Part shown: positions 34,620 to 43,477 of the stretch, one piece after another | Numbering within the stretch: the stretch's first letter is position 1 | How the letters are laid out: the number at the start of each line of letters is the position of its first letter | From: Pseudomonas triticicola | GTDB lineage: Bacteria; Pseudomonadota; Gammaproteobacteria; Pseudomonadales; Pseudomonadaceae | Assembly (NCBI RefSeq): GCF_019145375.1 | Contig: NZ_JAHSTX010000002.1 | Location: 748,001-812,000, forward strand | Reading direction: 5' to 3' | Length of the DNA stretch: 64,000 nucleotides | The notes under the pieces: generated by a model | Told to the model about the DNA's origin: nothing | What the model saw: only the letters and a program-made list of their open reading frames with translations | Databases searched by the model: none | Translations under genes and position numbers: made by a program

Positions 34620-35091
34620 GTGAGCTTCCTTGCATGTGCTCCTGGCTTTTTCAAAGGTTAGTGGTTGCCTGCCCCGGTCGGCGCCGCAAGTGTTGAGCGA
34701 AATTTCTGAATCCGTCGGGCGATTTATCCGTGATCAAGCGAGGCGAGACATCACACAGTGGATCAAATGCCCTAGGGCTGAAACATGACGCTGCACCATC
34801 GCTGTGCAATACTTCGCGGCTTTTTCAGTGGCGACTTTTCCTACGTAATGCAGGTAATGCCTCTCCGCAGAACCCACTATTGCCGAGAGTTGTCGCTGAA
34901 TGTTGTGACTTTTAGAGTGAAAAATCCTGCCCTGAGCTTTTTATACTGCACGCCCCGCTGATCTTTCAGGCCCGCCCTGCAAGACGCGTCAGCCCACGAA
35001 GCAGACGCGGTTTCCTGCCCAGCCAAGGCCTATCGGCCGACGCTTCGAAACCCGGTGGTCATATCCAATAACAAGACGAGGTTGTACCCCT
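34620..35091. other. Intergenic region between RAYT and amino acid permease
   Basis: 472 bases without a supported gene; a 61-codon frame at 34730-34915 has no ribosome site or protein-like composition. TTTATACTG at 34940-34948 is a candidate -10 for the permease, but no good -35 precedes it. GACGAGG ahead of 35092 is the permease ribosome site. The GC-rich leader (34950-35060) could fold but shows no known riboswitch. Confidence 0.5.
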
Positions 35092-36513
35092 ATGCCAGTT
35101 GGCAATCCTCAGCCGCACGGCGACACCGCTTCGGGCGGTCCGCTCAAACGTGAACTCGGCGAACGGCATATCCGCCTGATGGCACTCGGTGCCTGTATCG
35201 GCGTCGGCCTGTTTCTCGGATCGGCCAAAGCCATCCAGATGGCCGGTCCGGCGATCATGCTTTCCTACATCCTTGGCGGTCTGGCGATCCTGGTGATCAT
35301 GCGCGCCCTCGGCGAAATGGCCGTGCATAACCCGGTGGCCGGTTCGTTCAGCCGCTACGCGCAGGATTATCTCGGTCCGCTGGCAGGCTTTCTCACCGGT
35401 TGGAATTACTGGTTTCTGTGGCTGGTGACCTGCGTCGCGGAAATCACCGCCGTGGCGGTGTACATGGGCATCTGGTTCCCGGATGTGCCGCGCTGGATCT
35501 GGGCCTTGGCGGCGTTGATCAGCATGGGCTCGATCAACCTGATCGCGGTGAAAGCCTTCGGCGAGTTCGAATTCTGGTTCGCCCTGATCAAGATCGTCAC
35601 CATCATCGCCATGGTCATCGGCGGCGTCGGCATCATTGCCTTCGGTTTCGGCAATGACGGCGTGGCGCTGGGCATTTCCAACCTTTGGGCGCACGGCGGA
35701 TTCATGCCCAACGGCGTGACCGGTGTGCTGATGTCGCTGCAGATGGTCATGTTCGCCTACCTCGGCGTGGAAATGATCGGCCTGACCGCCGGTGAAGCGA
35801 AGAATCCACAGAAGACCATTCCTGACGCGATCGGCTCGGTGTTCTGGCGGATTCTGCTGTTCTACGTCGGCGCGCTGTTCGTGATTCTGTCGATCTACCC
35901 GTGGAACGAAATCGGCACCCAGGGCAGCCCGTTCGTGATGACCTTCGAGCGGCTGGGCATCAAGACCGCCGCCGGTATCATCAACTTCGTGGTGATTACT
36001 GCGGCGCTGTCGTCGTGCAACGGCGGCATCTTCAGCACCGGGCGCATGCTCTACAGCCTGGCGCAGAACGGCCAGGCCCCGGCCGGTTTCGCCAAGACCT
36101 CGAACAACGGCGTGCCACGCCGCGCGTTGTTGCTGTCGATTGCGGTGTTGCTGTTGGGTGTAGTGCTCAACTATCTGGTACCGGAAAAGGTTTTCGTCTG
36201 GGTCACCTCGATCGCCACCTTCGGTGCAATCTGGACCTGGGTGATGATCCTCCTCGCCCAGCTGAAATTCCGCAAAGGCCTGAGCGCCAGCGAACGTGCC
36301 GGCCTCAAGTACAAGATGTGGCTGTACCCGGTCAGCTCATACTTCGCCCTGGCGTTTCTGGTACTGGTGGTCGGCCTGATGGCGTACTTCCCGGATACCC
36401 GCGTGGCGCTGTATGTCGGGCCGGCGTTCCTGGTGTTGCTGACGGTGTTGTTTTACGTGTTCAAGTTGCAGCCGAATCAGGTTTCGCAAGACGCGGTGCG
36501 TTCGGTTTCGTAA
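35092..36513 (+). CDS. AAT-family amino acid permease
   Basis: A 473-residue, 12-segment proton-coupled amino acid importer of the inner membrane. It shows the AAT signature near segment 1 ('LMALGACIGVGLFLGSAKAIQMAGPA'), 'VAGSFSRYAQDYLGPLAGFLTGWNYW' and 'FAYLGVEMIGLTAGEAKNPQKTIP'. The closest named relatives are ProY/AnsP/HutT-like permeases; the substrate cannot be told from the sequence. GACGAGG lies upstream of the ATG and a strong terminator follows, so it is a single-gene transcript. Confidence 0.88.
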   Translation: MPVGNPQPHGDTASGGPLKRELGERHIRLMALGACIGVGLFLGSAKAIQMAGPAIMLSYILGGLAILVIMRALGEMAVHNPVAGSFSRYAQDYLGPLAGFLTGWNYWFLWLVTCVAEITAVAVYMGIWFPDVPRWIWALAALISMGSINLIAVKAFGEFEFWFALIKIVTIIAMVIGGVGIIAFGFGNDGVALGISNLWAHGGFMPNGVTGVLMSLQMVMFAYLGVEMIGLTAGEAKNPQKTIPDAIGSVFWRILLFYVGALFVILSIYPWNEIGTQGSPFVMTFERLGIKTAAGIINFVVITAALSSCNGGIFSTGRMLYSLAQNGQAPAGFAKTSNNGVPRRALLLSIAVLLLGVVLNYLVPEKVFVWVTSIATFGAIWTWVMILLAQLKFRKGLSASERAGLKYKMWLYPVSSYFALAFLVLVVGLMAYFPDTRVALYVGPAFLVLLTVLFYVFKLQPNQVSQDAVRSVS

Positions 36514-36534
36514 GTTCAAACCGCTGAAAAAAAA

Positions 36535-36566
36535 CAAAGCCCCGCTCGCAAGATCGGGGCTTTTTT
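36535..36566 (+). terminator. Terminator after the amino acid permease, probably bidirectional
   Basis: AAGCCCCG / CGGGGCTT stem followed by six T on the plus strand; an A-rich run before the stem gives T on the minus strand, so it can also end the opposing glutamate-synthase-like gene (stop at 36592). Confidence 0.88.
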
Positions 36567-36591
36567 GGTTCGCGTGAGCTGATCGCCAGTC

Positions 36592-38211
36592 TTACGCCGC
36601 TACCACTTCCTGCGGCTCAAAACTGTCCGCCCGCGCCATCTGCCACATCCGCGAATAGAACTCGCCGTTCACTTCGCCAGTAAGCAATTCCCCCGGTTTC
36701 AAAAACACATGCAACTGCGAGAACAGTTTGATCTCGGTTGCCGACATGCGACGCACCAGATGCTTGGCCGACAGTTGCGAAGGATGATCAAGCCCGGCGG
36801 CAGCGAGCATTTCCGCCAGCGCTTTGAGCGTGCTGCGATGGAAGTTGTAGACGCGCTGGGCTTTGTCCGGCACCACCAAAGCGCGTTGGCGCAAGGCGTC
36901 CTGGGTGGCGACGCCGGTCGGGCATTTGTTGGTGTGGCACGACTGCGACTGGATGCAGCCGATGGCGAACATGAAGCCGCGCGCCGAGTTGGCCCAGTCG
37001 GCGCCGATGGCCAGCACGCTGGCGATGTCGAAGGCGCTGACGATCTTGCCGCTGGCACCGAGTTTGATCTTGTCGCGCAGGTTCAGGCCGACCAGCGTGT
37101 TGTGCACGAACAGCAAGCCTTCGCGCATCGGCACGCCGATGTGGTCGGTGAACTCGACAGGCGCTGCGCCAGTGCCGCCTTCCTTGCCATCGACGACGAT
37201 GAAGTCGGGAAGGATGCCGGTTTCCAGCATGGCCTTGGCAATGCCCATGAATTCCCACGGATGGCCAAGGCAGAACTTGAAGCCCACCGGCTTGCCGCCG
37301 GACAGTTCGCGCAGTTGCTGGATGAACTGCATCATCTCGATCGGCGTGGAAAACGCACTGTGGCGCGATGGAGAGACGCAGTCCTCGCCCATGAGGATGC
37401 CACGGGTCTCTGCGATTTCTTTGGTGACCTTGTGCCTGGGCAGGATCCCGCCGTGGCCGGGTTTGGCGCCCTGGCTCATCTTGATTTCGATCATGCGCAC
37501 TTGCGGATTCTGTGCCTGTACGGCGAAGCGCTCCGGGTCGAAACGGCCGTCGCTGGTGCGGCAGCCGAAATAGCCGCTGCCCAGCTCCCAGGTCAGATCG
37601 CCGCCGTGTTCGCGGTGATACGGGCTGATGCTGCCTTCGCCAGTGTCGTGGGCGAAGTTGCCGAGTTTGGCGCCCTGGTTCAAGGCGCGGATGGCGTTGG
37701 CACTGAGCGAGCCGAAGCTCATCGCCGAAATATTGAAGATCGACGCCGAGTAGGGCTGCGTGCACTGCGGCCCGCCGACAGTGACGCGGAAACCGTTCGG
37801 GTCACTCAACGGCGCCGGGCGCATCGAGTGGCCGATGAATTCGAAGCCGGACTGGTAGACGTCGATCAGCGTGCCGAACGGTTTGTCAGCGGTTTCGTTT
37901 TTCGCTCGCGAGTACACCAGCGAACGCTGGGCGCGGGAGAAGGGCAGGGCGTCGCTGTCGGATTCGAGCAGGTACTGGCGAATCTCCGGGCGGATACCTT
38001 CGACCAGATAACGGATGTTGCCCAGAATCGGATAATTGCGGCGCACTGCATGGCGCGTCTGCAACAGGTCGAACACGCCGAGCAGGCTCAGCACCGCGGT
38101 GACGGCGCTGATCGGCCACAGCCAGTCATGTTCGAGAAAGGGCAGGCTGGCGAGAGTGAAAATCACGCAGACGGCAAAGAAGGCGTAGCGGCTCAGCAGC
38201 GACAGGCTCAT
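36592..38211 (-). CDS. FMN-binding glutamate-synthase-family membrane protein
   Basis: A 539-residue protein related to the central FMN barrel of glutamate synthase. The N-terminal 55 residues contain two membrane segments ('YAFFAVCVIFTLASLPFL', 'LWPISAVTAVLSLLGVF'). The barrel shows 'SAMSFGSLSANAIRALNQGAKLG', 'GEGSISPYHREHGGDL', 'MSQGAKPGHGGILP', 'VDGKEGGTGAAPVEF' and the cysteine cluster CIQSQSCHTNKC that would hold a 3Fe-4S centre. It lacks the glutaminase domain, so ammonia or another donor must be used, and the reaction is unknown. Start at 38211 is set by AAGGA seven bases upstream; the frame extends 46 codons into a REPIN. Confidence 0.88.
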   Translation of the reverse strand: MSLSLLSRYAFFAVCVIFTLASLPFLEHDWLWPISAVTAVLSLLGVFDLLQTRHAVRRNYPILGNIRYLVEGIRPEIRQYLLESDSDALPFSRAQRSLVYSRAKNETADKPFGTLIDVYQSGFEFIGHSMRPAPLSDPNGFRVTVGGPQCTQPYSASIFNISAMSFGSLSANAIRALNQGAKLGNFAHDTGEGSISPYHREHGGDLTWELGSGYFGCRTSDGRFDPERFAVQAQNPQVRMIEIKMSQGAKPGHGGILPRHKVTKEIAETRGILMGEDCVSPSRHSAFSTPIEMMQFIQQLRELSGGKPVGFKFCLGHPWEFMGIAKAMLETGILPDFIVVDGKEGGTGAAPVEFTDHIGVPMREGLLFVHNTLVGLNLRDKIKLGASGKIVSAFDIASVLAIGADWANSARGFMFAIGCIQSQSCHTNKCPTGVATQDALRQRALVVPDKAQRVYNFHRSTLKALAEMLAAAGLDHPSQLSAKHLVRRMSATEIKLFSQLHVFLKPGELLTGEVNGEFYSRMWQMARADSFEPQEVVAA

Positions 38212-38258
38212 ACGGGTTCCTTGGTTCGGACTCAATTTTGTGCAACGGCACGCATTTC

Positions 38259-38348
38259 TGTGGGAGCGAGCCTGCTCGCGAAGACGGCGGACCAGCCAAC
38301 CTTGATGTCGGCCATGAGGGCCTCTTCGCGAGCAGGCTCGCTCCCACA
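38259..38348. repeat. REPIN (paired REP hairpins)
   Basis: Inverted cores TGTGGGAGCGAGCCTGCTCG and complement, about 42 bases apart, between the LuxR gene and the glutamate-synthase-like gene on the same strand. Confidence 0.95.
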
Positions 38349-38369
38349 AAAAGCGTTAAGCACACTGTT

Positions 38370-39170
38370 TCAGGCGTTCTGCGCCTGCAGAAAAATCGAA
38401 AACAGCTCGGACTGGGATTTGATCCCCAGCTTGCTGTACATGTGTTTCTTATGGACTTTCACGGTTTCCACGGAGATTTCCAGCTTGCGGGCGATTTCTT
38501 TGCTGGAACAACCGCTGAGCATTAAACGCCCGACGTCCAGTTCCCGCGCGGTCAGTTGAGCGCCCTTGAGCTGTTGCACCGAGGCTTCCAGTTGCACCCG
38601 CCAGTCTGCCTGCGCAGGTGTGGCGGCGAGGGCCACGGTTTCGTTGATCTCGTACGGCAGACGCTGGCGCAACAGACCCAGCACCCACGGCTGAATCAAA
38701 GACAGCAAAGCGATCTGTTCGCCAGTGAAACGTTTTTCACTGCCCAGCGACAGGCACAGCGTGCGCTCGCCTTCGAGCTGGCAATTGAACTGGATTTCGT
38801 CGGCCACCACATTCAGACGAAAGTATCGCTGGTAGTACTCGGTCAGCTCGAAATGCTCCGGCGCGACTTCCGACAGGCGATACAGGCCGGTGCGCGACTG
38901 CTCGCGGCAGGCGATGTAGAACGGGTCGAGCAGATACAGCCCACGCAGATAATCCTGGAACAGCGGGTCCGGGCTGCCGTCCTCGCCGGGGCATTCGGCG
39001 AAGACTTGCGGATGCTGATCGGCGCTGAACAGCAGCACCACCCAGCTATCGAACGCCACGTACTGCTCAAGCAGGCGCACCAGTTGCGCCCAGAAATTCG
39101 GCTTGTCGAGCGCGTCGATCAATTGCCCGACGGCCCGGTGCCAAGTGATGTCATTCAACGAAAGTGTCAT
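38370..39170 (-). CDS. LuxR-family transcriptional regulator
   Basis: A 266-residue regulator. The C-terminal 65 residues are the LuxR helix-turn-helix ('LTARELDVGRLMLSGCSSKEIARKLEISVETVKVHKKHMYSKLGI'). The N-terminal 180 residues have no response-regulator aspartate; the 'LEQYVAFDSWVVLLFS' opening and 'YYQRYF' segment suggest a GAF-like sensing domain, as in the LuxR group beside amide-hydrolase and amino acid genes. It is divergent from the nitrilase-superfamily gene at 39295 with a 124-base shared promoter region, so that gene is a likely target. Confidence 0.85.
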   Translation of the reverse strand: MTLSLNDITWHRAVGQLIDALDKPNFWAQLVRLLEQYVAFDSWVVLLFSADQHPQVFAECPGEDGSPDPLFQDYLRGLYLLDPFYIACREQSRTGLYRLSEVAPEHFELTEYYQRYFRLNVVADEIQFNCQLEGERTLCLSLGSEKRFTGEQIALLSLIQPWVLGLLRQRLPYEINETVALAATPAQADWRVQLEASVQQLKGAQLTARELDVGRLMLSGCSSKEIARKLEISVETVKVHKKHMYSKLGIKSQSELFSIFLQAQNA

Positions 39171-39294
39171 CGATCTACCCCTATCGGGTTACCCCGGCCG
39201 CGTGATTCCCTGGCCGGTTGCTTGCTGCGCATACTGGCCCACAGACAGGCACCGGGCAATCTTTCCGGGCCGGGCCACATAACAAGGGATAACC

Positions 39295-40116
39295 ATGAAA
39301 GTCGAACTCGCCCAACTGGCGGGCCGTGACAACGACACGGCTTACAACCTGCAATGCGCACTGGCGGCGATTGCTGCCTGCGCGGCCGACACGCAGATGA
39401 TCGTGTTCCCGGAAACCCACCTGATGGGCTTCCCCAACGCCGAAACCGTGGCGCAGATCGCCGAACCGCTCAACGGCCCGACCGTCAGCGCCGTGCTCGC
39501 GGCGGCGCGTGAGAAGGATATCGCCGTAGTGATCGGCATGGCCGAGAACGACAACGGCCGCTTCTACAACACCACGCTGCTGATCACCCCCGAAGGCATC
39601 GCCCTGAAATACCGCAAGACCCATCTGTGGGCGTCGGATCGCGGCGTGTTCGAAGCCGGCGACCGTTACGCCACCTGTATGTGGAACGGTGTGCGCGTGG
39701 GCCTGCTGATCTGCTACGACATCGAGTTCCCGGAAACCGCCCGCGCCCTGGCGCAACTGGGTGCGGAATTGCTCATTGTCACCAACGGCAACATGGACCC
39801 GTACGGCCCGACCCACCGCACCGCAATCATGGCGCGCGCCCAGGAAAACCAGGCGTTTGCGCTGATGGTCAATCGCGTCGAGGCGGGGGATGACGGCCTG
39901 GTGTTTGCCGGCGGCAGTGCGCTGGTCGATCCGCTGGGGACGCTGCTGTTCGAGGCCGGACGTGAACAAGGGCAGTTCAGGGTCGAGCTGGATTTCGCGC
40001 AACTGGAAATTGCGCGCAAGGATTATCGCTATCTGGATGATCAGCGTTTGAAGTTGCCGGGGGAGGTGGTGGAGCAGGCTTGCGGTGTTCGCGAGCTATT
40101 GATTCCACACCCATAA
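39295..40116 (+). CDS. Nitrilase-superfamily carbon-nitrogen hydrolase
   Basis: A 273-residue cytoplasmic hydrolase with the complete catalytic triad: E40 in FPETHLMGF, K108 in KYRKTHLW and C140 in LLICYDIEFPE. The superfamily cleaves amides, nitriles or carbamoyl groups; length and motif form suggest an aliphatic or omega-amidase-like enzyme, but the substrate is not determined. ACAAGGGATAACC provides the ribosome site. Divergent from a LuxR regulator; a dispersed repeat follows and a permease gene lies downstream on the same strand, which could import the substrate or its parent amine. Confidence 0.87.
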   Translation: MKVELAQLAGRDNDTAYNLQCALAAIAACAADTQMIVFPETHLMGFPNAETVAQIAEPLNGPTVSAVLAAAREKDIAVVIGMAENDNGRFYNTTLLITPEGIALKYRKTHLWASDRGVFEAGDRYATCMWNGVRVGLLICYDIEFPETARALAQLGAELLIVTNGNMDPYGPTHRTAIMARAQENQAFALMVNRVEAGDDGLVFAGGSALVDPLGTLLFEAGREQGQFRVELDFAQLEIARKDYRYLDDQRLKLPGEVVEQACGVRELLIPHP

Positions 40117-40122
40117 CCGCTG

Positions 40123-40284
40123 CCCTCACCCTAGCCCTCTCCCGGAAGGAGAGGGGACTGACCGAGGTGTACTTTCGAGATACATCGACCTGAGATACCG
40201 AGTCGAACTCAGATATTGAAGTCCACATAGATCGGCTCCCTTTCCCCCTCGCCCCCTTTGGGGGAGAGGGCTGGGGTGAGGGGG
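40123..40284. repeat. Dispersed element with inverted ends, copy 2 of 3
   Basis: Begins CCCTCACCCTAGCCCTCTCC and ends with GGGAGAGGGCTGGGGTGAGG. The interior 'GACTGACCGAG', 'GACCTGAGATACCGAGTCGA' and 'GATCGGCTCCCTTTCCCCCT' match copy 3 closely. It lies between the nitrilase-superfamily gene (stop 40116) and the APC permease. Confidence 0.88.
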
Positions 40285-40382
40285 GAACGATCTTCAGTCG
40301 AACAAAAATAATCAGCCACACCCGAAATTTTCGCCGAACCCGGCTCTGCCATAAATCCAATAACATTCGGAGTAAGTCGCCC

Positions 40383-41708
40383 ATGGCTCGTTTGCAACGC
40401 ACCCTTTCGCTAGGGTCGGTGGTGCTGTTCGGCATCGCCTATATGACGCCGATCATTGTCCTCGGCACTTTCGGCATCCTCGCCCAGTCCACCGCCGGCA
40501 TGGTGCCGGCCGCCTACCTGGCCGCGCTGGTGGCGATGTTTTTCACCTCCATGAGTTACGGGCGCATGGCCGCTGCCTTTCCGGTGGCCGGTTCGGCTTA
40601 CAGCTACGTGCGCAAGGCGATCAGCCCGAAACTCGGTTTCATTGCCGGCTGGGCGGTGTTGCTCGATTACCTGTTCCTGCCCATGGCCATCTGGCTGATC
40701 GGCGCCGCTTATCTGGCCTCGGCGTTCCCGTCGATCCCGCAGTGGACCTGGGTGCTGGCGTTCATCGGCATCACCAGTGCGATCAACATTGTCGGGCTGA
40801 AACTGGCCAACGGCATCAACGCCTTGCTGATGCTAGTGCAGTTCCTCGTATTGATTGCCTTCGTTGCGCTGTGCGTGCACTACATCGGCGGCGATGCGAG
40901 CACGCCGCTGTGGTCGATCAAACCGTTCTTCAACGGCGATATGCAGATGCCGCTGATCATGAGCGGCGCGGCGATTGCGTGCTATTCATTCCTTGGCTTT
41001 GACGCAGTCAGCACCCTGACCGAAGAGACCCGCGATCCACGCCGTACCATTCCCCGGGCGATCATGCTGATCACCCTGATTGGCGGCCTGATCTTCGTCG
41101 GCGTTTCGTACTTCGTGCAGATCGCTCATCCATCGTTCCAGTTCGACAGCGTCGACTCGGCAGCCTATGAAATTGCGCGCAACATCGGTGGCGACCTGTT
41201 CGTGTCGATCTTCCTGATCGGCCTGATCGTCGGCCAGTTCGCCTCGGGGCTGTCGGCCCAGGCCAGCGGTTCGCGACTGCTGTTCGCCATGGGCCGCGAC
41301 GGCGTCTTGCCGAAGTCATTTTTCGGCACCTTGCACGCGCGCTTCGGCACCCCGGTCAACAGCATTCTGTTGTGCGCAGCGGTGGCGTTGCTGGCGCTGA
41401 AACTCGACGTCACCACCTCGACCTCGTTCATCAACTTCGGTGCATTCCTGGCGTTCAGCCTGGTCAACCTGTCGGTGATCTTCCACTACTGGATCGGCGG
41501 CGAGAAAAAAGGCCCGCGCGAGCTGCTGCTGTTTCTGTTCTGCCCGCTGATCGGTCTGGTGGCCGACCTGTGGCTGATGGTCAGCCTCGATCATCTGGCG
41601 GTGTGGCTGGGGCTGAGCTGGCTGGCGATAGGCGTGGTGTACCTCGCCGTGCTGACGGGTGGTTTCCGCCGTCAGCCGCCGGAACTGGACTTTCAGGAAG
41701 CGACCTGA
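40383..41708 (+). CDS. APC-family permease, putrescine-importer-like
   Basis: A 441-residue inner membrane transporter with 12 predicted segments. The opening 'LSLGSVVLFGIAYMTPIIVLGTFGILAQ', 'AFPVAGSAYSYVRKAISPKLGFIAGW' and 'CYSFLGFDAVSTLTEETRDPRRTIPRA' resemble the PuuP-like amine/amino acid importers. The exact substrate is unknown. Preceded by CGGAG about ten bases upstream. The nitrilase-superfamily amidase upstream may act on the same nitrogen compound, though a repeat separates them. Confidence 0.85.
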   Translation: MARLQRTLSLGSVVLFGIAYMTPIIVLGTFGILAQSTAGMVPAAYLAALVAMFFTSMSYGRMAAAFPVAGSAYSYVRKAISPKLGFIAGWAVLLDYLFLPMAIWLIGAAYLASAFPSIPQWTWVLAFIGITSAINIVGLKLANGINALLMLVQFLVLIAFVALCVHYIGGDASTPLWSIKPFFNGDMQMPLIMSGAAIACYSFLGFDAVSTLTEETRDPRRTIPRAIMLITLIGGLIFVGVSYFVQIAHPSFQFDSVDSAAYEIARNIGGDLFVSIFLIGLIVGQFASGLSAQASGSRLLFAMGRDGVLPKSFFGTLHARFGTPVNSILLCAAVALLALKLDVTTSTSFINFGAFLAFSLVNLSVIFHYWIGGEKKGPRELLLFLFCPLIGLVADLWLMVSLDHLAVWLGLSWLAIGVVYLAVLTGGFRRQPPELDFQEAT

Positions 41709-41775
41709 GCTTCGTGGCTTGGCTTCCCTCTGACGGGCATGGGATCCTTGGCGCTTTGCGCCAGGGAATTCCTTT

Positions 41776-42186
41776 ATGTCGACCATTCATATCGCCGCAG
41801 CCCTGTTGCTCAACGCTCAAGGCCAGACCCTGCTGGTGCGCAAGCGCGGCACCACGGCGTTCATGCAACCGGGCGGCAAGATCGAGGCCCATGAGCTGCC
41901 AGTGCACGCGTTGGCCCGTGAGCTGGAAGAGGAGCTCGGGTTGGAAATCGATCCGGCGCAGGCGATTTTCCTCAACAGCTTTTCCGCCCCCGCCGCCAAC
42001 GAGCCAGGCTTCATCGTCCATGCGGAAATTTTTCAACTGACCATCGATTGCGACGTCTGCCCGGCGGCGGAGATCGAGGAAGTCATCTGGGTCGATCCGG
42101 CCACTGATCCAGCGCTCGAGCTGGCGCCATTGACACGCGAACACATCCTGCCGTTCTATCGCCGTTCATTGACTGCACTCGCCTGA
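41776..42186 (+). CDS. NUDIX hydrolase
   Basis: A 136-residue protein with the full Nudix box (G-x5-E-x7-REUXEEXGU) read as GGKIEAHELPVHALAREL followed by EEELGL. It would hydrolyse a nucleoside diphosphate-linked compound. Starts 67 bases after the permease. It is followed at 23 bases by a LysE transporter gene, and then a GNAT gene, so the three are probably one transcript. Confidence 0.9.
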   Translation: MSTIHIAAALLLNAQGQTLLVRKRGTTAFMQPGGKIEAHELPVHALARELEEELGLEIDPAQAIFLNSFSAPAANEPGFIVHAEIFQLTIDCDVCPAAEIEEVIWVDPATDPALELAPLTREHILPFYRRSLTALA

Positions 42187-42209
42187 TCATTCCCGCAAAG
42201 GACTCCGCC

Positions 42210-42848
42210 ATGATCCCGCTGCAAGACTTGCTGATATTTGCCGCCGCCGCATTGCTGATGGTGCTGACGCCGGGGCCGAACATGATCTACCTGATCTCGC
42301 GTTCGATTTGTCAGGGGCGCCGCGCCGGAGTGACCTCATTGCTCGGCGTGGTCGGCGGGTTCTTTGTGCATATGTTCGCCGCGGCGGCCGGTTTGACGGC
42401 CGTTTTTCTGGCTGTGCCGATGGCTTATGAAGTGTTGAAATGGGCCGGCGCGTTGTACCTGCTGTGGCTGGCCTGGCAAGCGCTGAAACCCGGCGCACGT
42501 TCGCCTTTCGAAGCGCAGCAATTGCCGCCGGACTCGGCGCGCAAACTGATCACCATGGGCTTTCTCACCAGCGCGCTGAACCCGAAAATCGCTGTGTTCT
42601 ACCTCTCGGTGTTTCCGCAATTCATCAGCCCCGAACACGGCTCGGTGTTCACCCAAAGCATCATTCTCGGCCTGACGCAGATCAGCGTCAGCTTCAGCGT
42701 CAATCTGTTGATCGCGCTGTTCGCCGCAGGTATCGCCTCGTGGTTTGTGCGCAACCCGACGTGGCTGGCGATGCAGCGTTATTTCATGGGCCTGGTGCTT
42801 GGCGGCCTTGCCGTACGGCTGATGCTCGAACAACGCCGGACCGCCTGA
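42210..42848 (+). CDS. LysE/RhtB-family amino acid exporter
   Basis: A 212-residue inner membrane exporter with six segments. The family signature is at the N-terminus ('AAALLMVLTPGPNMIYLISRS', with G-x-x-x-x-L-G near 'GRRAGVTSLLGVVGGFFVH') and in 'GFLTSALNPKIAVFYLSVFPQF'. Substrate unknown (amino acids or derivatives). Lies between the NUDIX and GNAT genes. Confidence 0.92.
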   Translation: MIPLQDLLIFAAAALLMVLTPGPNMIYLISRSICQGRRAGVTSLLGVVGGFFVHMFAAAAGLTAVFLAVPMAYEVLKWAGALYLLWLAWQALKPGARSPFEAQQLPPDSARKLITMGFLTSALNPKIAVFYLSVFPQFISPEHGSVFTQSIILGLTQISVSFSVNLLIALFAAGIASWFVRNPTWLAMQRYFMGLVLGGLAVRLMLEQRRTA

Positions 42849-42849
42849 G

Positions 42850-43347
42850 GTGTGGATCGAACGGCTGGATGCCAGCCACGCCCTGGCTTACCGCGAACTG
42901 ATGCTTGAAGCCTATGACCGGCATCCGCAGGCGTTCACTTCCAGCGTGCGCGAACGCGCGGTGATGCCATTGAGTTGGTGGGAAGGGCGCCTGACCAGCA
43001 AGCTCGATGTGGTGCTGGGGGCATTCGATGCCGGGACGTTGGCCGGGATTGTCGGCCTGGCGTTCGAACCGCGCGAGAAGGCGCGCCACAAGGCCACGCT
43101 GTTCGGCATGTATGTCTCGGCGGATTTTCGTCGCAAGGGTCTAGGGTTTGATCTGGTCCAAGCGGCTCTGTCCGAGGCGCAAAAGCATCCGGCGTTGAAA
43201 CTGCTCCAGCTCACCGTCACCACCGGCAACGACGCGGCTTTTCAGTTGTACCAGCGTTGCGGATTCATTCAGTACGGTCTCGAACCGCTCGCCGTGCGAG
43301 TGGGCGAAGACTACTTCGACAAGATCCACATGTGGCGCGAGCTCTGA
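42850..43347 (+). CDS. GNAT-family N-acetyltransferase
   Basis: A 165-residue acetyltransferase. The acetyl-CoA site 'GMYVSADFRRKGLGFDLVQAAL' (R/Q-x-x-G-x-G/A type) is clear, with the following 'LLQLTVTTGNDAAFQLYQRCGFIQYG' strand-helix. The proposed start is a GTG at 42850, one base after the LysE stop, which keeps the N-terminal 'WIERLDASHALAYRELMLEAYDRHP' typical of this group; ATG at 42901 is an alternative. The acceptor is unknown. Confidence 0.87.
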   Translation: MWIERLDASHALAYRELMLEAYDRHPQAFTSSVRERAVMPLSWWEGRLTSKLDVVLGAFDAGTLAGIVGLAFEPREKARHKATLFGMYVSADFRRKGLGFDLVQAALSEAQKHPALKLLQLTVTTGNDAAFQLYQRCGFIQYGLEPLAVRVGEDYFDKIHMWREL

Positions 43348-43364
43348 CCCACCACGACAATTCT

Positions 43365-43454
43365 TGTGGGAGCGAGCCTGCTCGCGAAGGCGTCCGTCCA
43401 GCCGACATCATCGCTGAATCATCCACCGCTTTCGCGAGCAGGCTCGCTCCCACA
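43365..43454. repeat. REPIN (paired REP hairpins)
   Basis: Inverted REP cores about 42 bases apart between the converging GNAT and LysR-type genes. Confidence 0.95.
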
Positions 43455-43477
43455 GGGGGAACTCTTGCTCGGAAAAA

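Noticed and set aside
34730..34915. 61-codon frame upstream of the amino acid permease
   Set aside because: No ribosome site, basic and proline-rich composition without pattern, no neighbour logic.
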